Shown: one piece after another, positions 55,658 to 64,000 of the stretch
How the letters are laid out: each line of letters starts with the position of its first letter
How positions within the stretch are numbered: position 1 is the stretch's first letter
Source: Luteimonas wenzhouensis
Lineage (GTDB): Bacteria > Pseudomonadota > Gammaproteobacteria > Xanthomonadales > Xanthomonadaceae
Assembly: GCF_007859305.1 (NCBI RefSeq)
Contig: NZ_VOHE01000004.1
Span: forward strand, 273,232-337,231
Direction of reading: 5' to 3'
Length of the DNA: 64,000 nucleotides
The notes under the pieces: model-generated
What the model saw: the letters and a program-made list of their open reading frames with translations, nothing else
What the model was told of the DNA's origin: nothing
Database searches by the model: none
Program-made: the position numbers and the translations under genes

Positions 55658-55672
55658 TAAACGATACGTTTA
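55658..55672. promoter_or_regulatory. Palindromic operator candidate upstream of fic
   Basis: TAAACG-ATA-CGTTTA: perfect 6-bp arms around ATA, 21 bases before the fic start and 25 bases after the hsdM stop, in a conspicuously AT-rich patch. It could be an autoregulatory site for Fic, whose C terminus looks like a winged helix. Confidence 0.5.
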
Positions 55673-55693
55673 ACAAGCGGCCCGTCACCGTTC

Positions 55694-56878
55694 ATGATCA
55701 ACGCGCCCGATCCCATGCGCTTCCGGGCCGGTCGCTACCTGCAGCAGCCCCCCGGCTACCGGGCCTTCATCCCCGCGCCCCTGCCGCCGGATCCGCCCCT
55801 GGACCTCTCCGGCCCGCTGCGCGAGCGCCTGTCGGAGGCCGACTACGCCCTGGGGCGACTGGATGGCGCCATGCTCACGCTGCCCAATCCCGACCTGTTC
55901 GTGTTCATGTACGTCCGCAAGGAGGCCGTGCTCTCCAGCCAGATCGAGGGCACGCAAAGCTCCCTGCAGAACCTGCTGGCCGCCGAGGCGCAACTGTTCG
56001 ACCCGGATACGCCCAGGGACGTGAACGAGGTGGCCAACTACGTGCGCGCCATGAACCACGGACTGGCGCGGCTGGCCGACCTGCCCGTCTCCGTGCGCCT
56101 GATCCGCGAGATCCACGCCGAACTGATGCAGGGTGTACGCGGCGGACGCCTTGCGCCGGGCGACCTGCGCACCAGCCAGAACTGGATCGGCCCCGGCGGC
56201 TGCACCTTGGCCGATGCCACCTTCGTGCCGCCTCCGCCGCACGAGGTGCCCGGCGCCCTGTCGGACCTGGAAAGGTTCCTGCACGACGGCGCCGGCCTGC
56301 CGCCCCTGATCCAGGTGGGGCTGGCGCACGCCCAGTTCGAAACCATCCACCCCTTCCTCGACGGCAACGGCCGCATGGGGCGCCTGCTCATCACCTTCCT
56401 GCTCACGGAAAAGCGCCTGCTGGGCAAGCCGGTGCTCTACCTCTCGCACTACTTCAAGCAGCACCGCGGCGAGTACTACGAACGCCTGCAGGCCGTGCGT
56501 GACGCCGGGGACTGGGAAGGCTGGCTGGGCTTCTTCCTGGAAGGTGTGGTCAGCGTCAGCCGCGAGGCCGCCCGGACCGCCGCCGCCATCCTGCGCATGC
56601 GTGAAGAATTCCGCGCCCGCATCACCGAAGAGCTGGGCCGCGCCGCGGCCAATGGCCAGCGCGTGATGGATCGCCTGTTCGACCACCCCATCGTCAACGT
56701 GGCCACCGTGCGCGAATGGCTGAACCTCACCCCCGCCGGCGCCAACCAGATCGTCAGCCGACTGGAAGGCATCGGCCTGCTGCGCGAGATCACCGGCTAT
56801 GCGCGTAACCGGCGCTTCGTGTTCGAGCCGTACCTGAGGCTGTTTGATGAGCAAAGGGAAGACGGGTATGGCGGATAA
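55694..56878 (+). CDS. fic: Fic-domain protein (class II, inhibitory helix in N-terminal domain)
   Basis: A 394-residue protein. The N-terminal Fic_N domain has the inhibitory motif S-x-x-x-E-G as SSQIEG (81-86). The catalytic Fic motif HPFLDGNGRMGR has its histidine at 219 and is complete. A C-terminal helical and winged-helix-like segment follows (NVATVREWLNLTPAGANQIV). Fic enzymes with this motif usually AMPylate proteins, with activity held back by the inhibitory glutamate. The gene sits between hsdM and hsdS, flanked by repeats of the hsdM 3' end, and its own 3' end (ATGGCGGATAAGTGG) resembles the hsdS start. The target is unknown. It may act as a backup toxin linked to the restriction system. 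Confidence 0.92.
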   Translation: MINAPDPMRFRAGRYLQQPPGYRAFIPAPLPPDPPLDLSGPLRERLSEADYALGRLDGAMLTLPNPDLFVFMYVRKEAVLSSQIEGTQSSLQNLLAAEAQLFDPDTPRDVNEVANYVRAMNHGLARLADLPVSVRLIREIHAELMQGVRGGRLAPGDLRTSQNWIGPGGCTLADATFVPPPPHEVPGALSDLERFLHDGAGLPPLIQVGLAHAQFETIHPFLDGNGRMGRLLITFLLTEKRLLGKPVLYLSHYFKQHRGEYYERLQAVRDAGDWEGWLGFFLEGVVSVSREAARTAAAILRMREEFRARITEELGRAAANGQRVMDRLFDHPIVNVATVREWLNLTPAGANQIVSRLEGIGLLREITGYARNRRFVFEPYLRLFDEQREDGYGG

Positions 56879-56949
56879 GTGGCCCGGGCAGCGGGCGGAA
56901 GCGGCGCGGCGGGATGCGGTGATCGAGACCAACCTGAGGGAGCTTGGGT

Positions 56950-56960
<11 letters not shown>
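56868..56960 (+). pseudogene. hsdM C-terminal remnant between fic and hsdS
   Basis: A 30-codon frame from ATG 56868, inside the end of fic, to TGA 56960, inside the start of hsdS. Its protein (core GQRAEAARRDAVIETNLREL) is an obvious copy of the HsdM C terminus ([20 protein letters not shown]). Its first five codons, ATGGCGGATAAGTGG, mimic the hsdS start ATGGCGAATGAGTGG. It carries the Shine-Dalgarno of hsdS (GAGGGAG). It is best explained as the scar of a duplication or exchange that placed fic here. Confidence 0.75.
56888..56951 (+). repeat. hsdM 3'-end duplication, copy 2
   Basis: Ungapped match to 55554-55617 at an offset of 1,334 bases; 23 identical bases at the left edge. It is out of context here, since no methyltransferase precedes it, and it ends at the hsdS start. 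Confidence 0.8.
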
Positions 56961-58298
<1,338 letters not shown>

Positions 58299-58302
<4 letters not shown>

Positions 58303-60890
58303 CGGTGCTGCAAGAGATTCTTGAATGGTCACAAGAGCGCCCCGCATGGCAGCGCGATGCGCTACGCCGCCTCGTGCTTGACGGCGAGCTTTCGGAAGAA
58401 GACATCGATGATCTGACTGAGATATGCAAGAGCAGCCGTGGCCTTGCCGAGCAACGCGACGTCTTGCCGCTTGGGAGGGAACACGTGCCAGATCGTACAG
58501 CGGGTGCTCCCGTCTCACTGGTTTCGATTTTCCATCAGCGCGGCGTGAATGCGTTGGCAGATAATCAGACTCTCAGATTCGGTCCCGGCCTCACCGTCGT
58601 CTACGGCGACAACGGCGCAGGCAAGACAGGCTACATTCGCATTCTGAAAAACGCTTGCCGGACGCGCGTCCAAGAGCCGATCTTGGGAAACATTGTTTTC
58701 GGTAATAAAACGAACGCTCCCGTTGTCTCCATAAAGTACAAGGTTGGCGAGGGGTCCGATTTACGTGAATGGACATTCAGAAGTGAAGATCCATTCCTTT
58801 CGCGCGTGAGCGTCTTCGATACGAAATGTGCTGCCTTCTATCTCACTGAGAAAACGGACGTTTTGTTCCGACCGTTCGGTCTGGACCTGTTCGACAAGCT
58901 CGCAAAGGCTTGCAAGGCCGTTCGCACGAAGCTGGAATCCGAACAGCGCTTGCTCAATGCGAGCACCTTGCCCGCTGTGCAAGCGATGATCCCGGACGGC
59001 ACCGACGTAGCCAATTTTCTTGCGAAAGTGAGCTCGCTAACCAAGCCGGAGGACGTGCAAGCGCTCGCGCAGCTATCAAAAGAAGATGAAAATCGCCTTG
59101 AATTTCTCGAAAAATCCCTGCTGGACTTGCAAGCTAACGATCCTCAGAAGCTTGTCCAGCAACTCACGGTGCGTACCGATCGAGTTGTGGCGCTAGTTCG
59201 TCATTTGGAGGCTGTCGAGGCAGCGCTGTCGGATGATGCGGTGAAGGCTGCTTTTGAAACACGAGCCAAGGGCCTCTATAAGAGTGAAGAGGCCAAGCGA
59301 TTGCGCGAGGCAACGTTCCCGGAAGGTTTATTAGCGGGAACGGGTGGTGATACATGGAGGGCCTTCTGGGAATCGGCGCGGCGTTTTTCAACGGAGCAGG
59401 CATACCCAGGCAAGCCTTTTCCATTTGTGGAGGAAGGAGCAAAGTGCTCTCTATGTCAACAGAGTCTCGACCACGCCGCCGCTCATAGACTTAAGCAGTT
59501 CGAGGAATTTGTGGCATCCGCGCTCGAGCAAGAACTTCGCCAGTTAAGAGATGACTTCAGGCGACAGAGAGAGGTTTTCGCCGATCTCAAGACGATGACA
59601 GAAGCGGCCGAGGAGACCCTCAAGGAAATTCGTATCGAGCATGAAGCCGTAGCAGACGCTATCAGTGCGGCGCTTGCATCCAATGAGAAACGTCGAGTCA
59701 CTGTATTGCTCGCCCTCAAGGAAAACAAGGATCTAGACGCCGATTGCCCCGCGCTTGTGTCCGTTATTGCCGATGCCGAAAGTTTGTTGGTTCAGATCGA
59801 GGAACGCATCAAGACGCTTCGTGCCGGCGCGAATGATCAGGTACGCAGGAACATGACGGCCGAGGCGCAGGAGCTGCGCGCACGAAAGATCTTGGCTGGA
59901 AATCTCCAGATGGTGCTCAATGAAATTGAGCGTCAGAAGAAATATGCTGCTTACAGTTTGTGCATTGACGATACGAAAACCAATACGATAACGGCTAAAA
60001 GCACGAGTGTCACTAAGGCGGTTGTTTCTCAGAAGCTCAAGCAGAGCTTTCAGGAGGAGCTGGACAAGCTTTCCTTTGATCATGTTGAAGTTGAGCTGAA
60101 AGAGATTGGTGGTAAGGAGGGTGTCTTTCATCACAGGCTCATTCTTACGCGGGCACCAGGTGTTGAATTGCCCAAGGTGGCCAGCGAGGGCGAGCAGCGC
60201 TGTCTTTCCATTGCTGCATTCTTCGCTGAACTCAGTACTGCCGATGATCTTTCTGGCATCGTTTTCGACGACCCGATGTCATCACTGGATTTTCAATGGC
60301 GTCACACTGTAGCCCGCCGGTTAGTAGAAGAGTCAAAGAAGCGGCAGGTCATCGTCTTTACGCACGATGTCGTTTTTCTGCTTTCGCTCAGACAATACGC
60401 TGATGAGTTGGGTGTAGAGCTGCTAGATCAGCATGTTCGCCACTTAGGCATAGGTTCTGGCGTATGCACGGACGAGCTTCCATGGGTTGCGCTTCCTGTG
60501 AAAAAGAAGATCGGATATCTCAAGAAGTGTTGGCAGGAGGCTGCCAGGCGTTCACGCGACAGGGATCAGGACGGCTACGAGAAGGAAGCCAAGTTTCTCT
60601 ATGGGTTGCTCCGAGAAGCGTGGGAACGTGCGATTGAAGAGGTGCTTCTGGGCGGTATAGTCGTTCGCTACAGGCCGGGAGTCCAAACCCAGCACATTGC
60701 CCAGATCGCGGACATCTCCCCAGATGACTGCAAGTCCGTTGAAATTGCAATGACAAAGTGCTCTACATGGCTTCCCGGTCATGATGAAGCGGCGGCGGCG
60801 CGAGCGCCGGTGCCTGGGCCGAAAGAACTCGAAGCGGATATTAGGGATTTGGAAAACTGGGTCGATGAAATTCGGAAAAGGAGAAAGTAA
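58299..60890 (+). CDS. Large AAA/SMC-like ATPase with CxxC hook (RloC/COG4694-like)
   Basis: An 863-residue protein. Walker A is GDNGAGKT (103-110). An ABC signature-like segment SEGEQRCLS starts near 629, Walker B DD lies at 657-658 (IVFDDPMSSLD), and an H-loop His is at 689 (VFTHDVV). Between the two ATPase halves is a long coiled-coil part with C383-x2-C386 (KCSLCQQ), like the zinc hook of Rad50 and RloC. The C-terminal ~170 residues are a separate domain with LLREAWERAIEEVLL (R772, E776) and later histidines H799 and H828. This resembles RloC-type anticodon nucleases but not with matching spacing, so nuclease activity is unproven. It is coupled to hsdS by an ATGA overlap, and its G+C is clearly lower than the core. 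It may be a guard against restriction failure or phage. Confidence 0.75.
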
Positions 60891-61003
60891 TCTCCGTGAG
60901 AACTTTCCTTGTTGAGTGCATGCCTACGACGCCGCCAAGTAGGGTTTGCAGGTCTGAACGAGAATCTGCTTGCCATGCCAGGCGAAAAGGATGAAATATT
61001 AAA

Positions 61004-61763
<760 letters not shown>

Positions 61764-61767
<4 letters not shown>

Positions 61768-62723
61768 GGCCCCTGAAACGTTGGCTGTCCATCACCGATC
61801 AGCTGGAGCTGCTGCAAGCACGCGGCCTGCATGTGGATGATCGTGTGGCGGCTATGGACTATTTGGAGCGCCTGGGTTACTACCGCTTGAGCGGTTACTG
61901 GTATCCGCTGCGGCGAATCGACGAGGCTGCATCGCAGGCGCAGGGCAAGCCAGTACGGCTGGATGAGTTTGTGCCAGGCAGCCGTTTCGAAGATGTGGTG
62001 CGCCTGTACGTCTTCGACAAGAGGCTGCGATTACTGGCTCTGGACGCACTGGAGCGCATCGAGATGGCTGTGCGCGTGGATGTCGCCTATCTGCTCGGGC
62101 AACAGGATCCGCTCGCACACGAGAATCCGGATTGCCTGCACGGCAACTTCACGAAGAAACGAATTTCCAACGGCCCGGACAAAGGCAAGACACCGCATCA
62201 GGTCTGGCTGGAAAAACACGAATCCCTGGTGCACCGTGCCCGCAAGGAGCCATTTGTTGTACACCACATGCAGCATTACGGTGCATTGCCGATCTGGGTT
62301 GCGATAGAAGTCTGGGATTTCGGGCTTCTTTCGAAACTGTTTGCAGGGATGAAGTATGAGGACCAGAAATCCATTGCGCGGATGTATGGTGCTCCCGACG
62401 GCAAGGCGCTTGCCCAGTGGCTGCGCAGCCTGAACTTCATCCGCAACGTCTCGGCCCACCACAGCCGGCTGTGGAACGTCAACGTACTGGAACTTTCCCC
62501 AGTTCCGGACGACTGGCCCAAGGAATTGCGCAGGAATCGGCCATTTTTCTATTTCTGCCTGATGCAGAGGCTGTTGCGAGTCATTTGTCCGAATTCCAGC
62601 TGGGGACGGCGCCTGGTAAGTCTGCTGAGGACGGAATTCCCGGCGGCGTTCTCGCTGACGGAATTCGGCGTGTTCCCTGGCTGGGAGGACTGGCCGTTGT
62701 GGGAGAGCGGTGGGCACAAATGA
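61764..62723 (+). CDS. Abi_2 (AbiD/AbiF) family abortive-infection protein
   Basis: 319 residues from TTG 61764, which overlaps the rhuM-like stop (TTGA); no ATG fits the family start LKRWLSITDQLELLQARGL better. Family blocks YLERLGYYRLSGYWYPLRR, RFEDVVRLYVFDKRLRLLAL, ALERIEMAVRVDVAYLLG and LHGNFTKKR are present. R227-N-V-S-A-H232 in LNFIRNVSAHHSRLWN fits the Rx4-6H motif of HEPN ribonucleases. AbiD/AbiF-type proteins stop phage growth by killing or arresting infected cells, and AbiF has been linked to small RNA partners and to Cas13 ancestry. G+C is below the core. Confidence 0.88.
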
Positions 62724-62861
62724 GAACCGACGCGTACACCCAAGGGTGCAGAGGCGCCGGTCATATTGGCTACTATTATAGGTTGACGGGCGACCGAGGT
62801 CAAGCAGGCGGTACGTGGCCAGTGGCGGGCAGCGGGTAACGATCCAGGGGGGCAATACCTC
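62724..62861 (+). other. Non-coding gap between abi_2 and hsdR
   Basis: 138 bases. Contains an AT-rich spot (TATTGGCTACTATTATAGG, 62764-62782) with possible -10 elements, an inverted repeat TTGAC (62783-62787) / GTCAA (62799-62803), and the hsdR Shine-Dalgarno (GGGGGG, 62847-62852). No gene is seen. A small RNA linked to abi_2 is possible but not demonstrated. Confidence 0.35.

Positions 62862-64000
<1,139 letters not shown>

Overview
The window comes from a high-GC gammaproteobacterium, most likely a member of the Xanthomonadaceae of the Lysobacter/Luteimonas type. The reasons are the very G+C-rich core, a TonB receptor next to AraC regulators, the order def-fmt-rsmB facing lysM-dprA-smg-topA-tsaC, the gltB/gltD pair with tandem DUF4124 proteins, and an RpoD with a long acidic linker. 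Almost all of 1-53,800 is ordinary chromosomal core; 53,800-64,000 is an accessory defence region.

Layout. 1-5,600: the end of an AraC-type regulator, a TonB-dependent receptor, the heat-shock sigma factor gene rpoH with an unusual control region, and a second AraC-type regulator. 5,744-10,276: a giant classical autotransporter whose passenger is built of repeats. 10,520-17,000: ZIP metal transporter, type II NADH dehydrogenase, transaldolase, NYN/LOTUS protein and priA. 17,000-26,800: a gene-free stretch with two facing DnaA boxes, a degenerate sigma-like membrane protein with DUF3106, a DUF3667 membrane protein, a MATE exporter, SppA, and a 2-keto-3-deoxygluconate kinase divergent from a LacI regulator and an SDR. 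26,900-34,500: two DUF4124 proteins and glutamate synthase. 34,650-41,100: tsaC, topA, smg, dprA and a LysM protein. 41,238-44,067: def, fmt, rsmB. 44,139-50,231: three glycosyltransferases, two bacterial-PH membrane proteins and an LpxL-type acyltransferase. 50,352-53,548: dtd, rpoD and a small lipoprotein.

A tRNA with anticodon CAU (53,800-53,875) marks the edge of the accessory region. Behind it lies one plus-strand run: hsdM, fic, hsdS, a large AAA ATPase, a truncated hsdR 5' copy, a truncated rhuM, an Abi_2 (HEPN) gene and the real hsdR, which runs off the window. The later genes are chained by 4-base ATGA/TTGA overlaps, so expression is probably coupled. G+C falls clearly in hsdS, the ATPase and abi_2.

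The most interesting signals are two. (1) The cargo inside the type I restriction operon is bracketed by duplicated pieces of its host genes: fic lies between two copies of the hsdM 3' end, and rhuM'-abi_2 lies between two copies of the hsdR 5' end. This suggests that accessory defence genes are loaded into the RM operon by homologous exchange without breaking hsdM, hsdS or hsdR. (2) rpoH is preceded by a sigma-E-type promoter whose -10 and start region is covered by a CIRCE-like HrcA operator, which would wire three heat-shock/envelope-stress regulators into one site.
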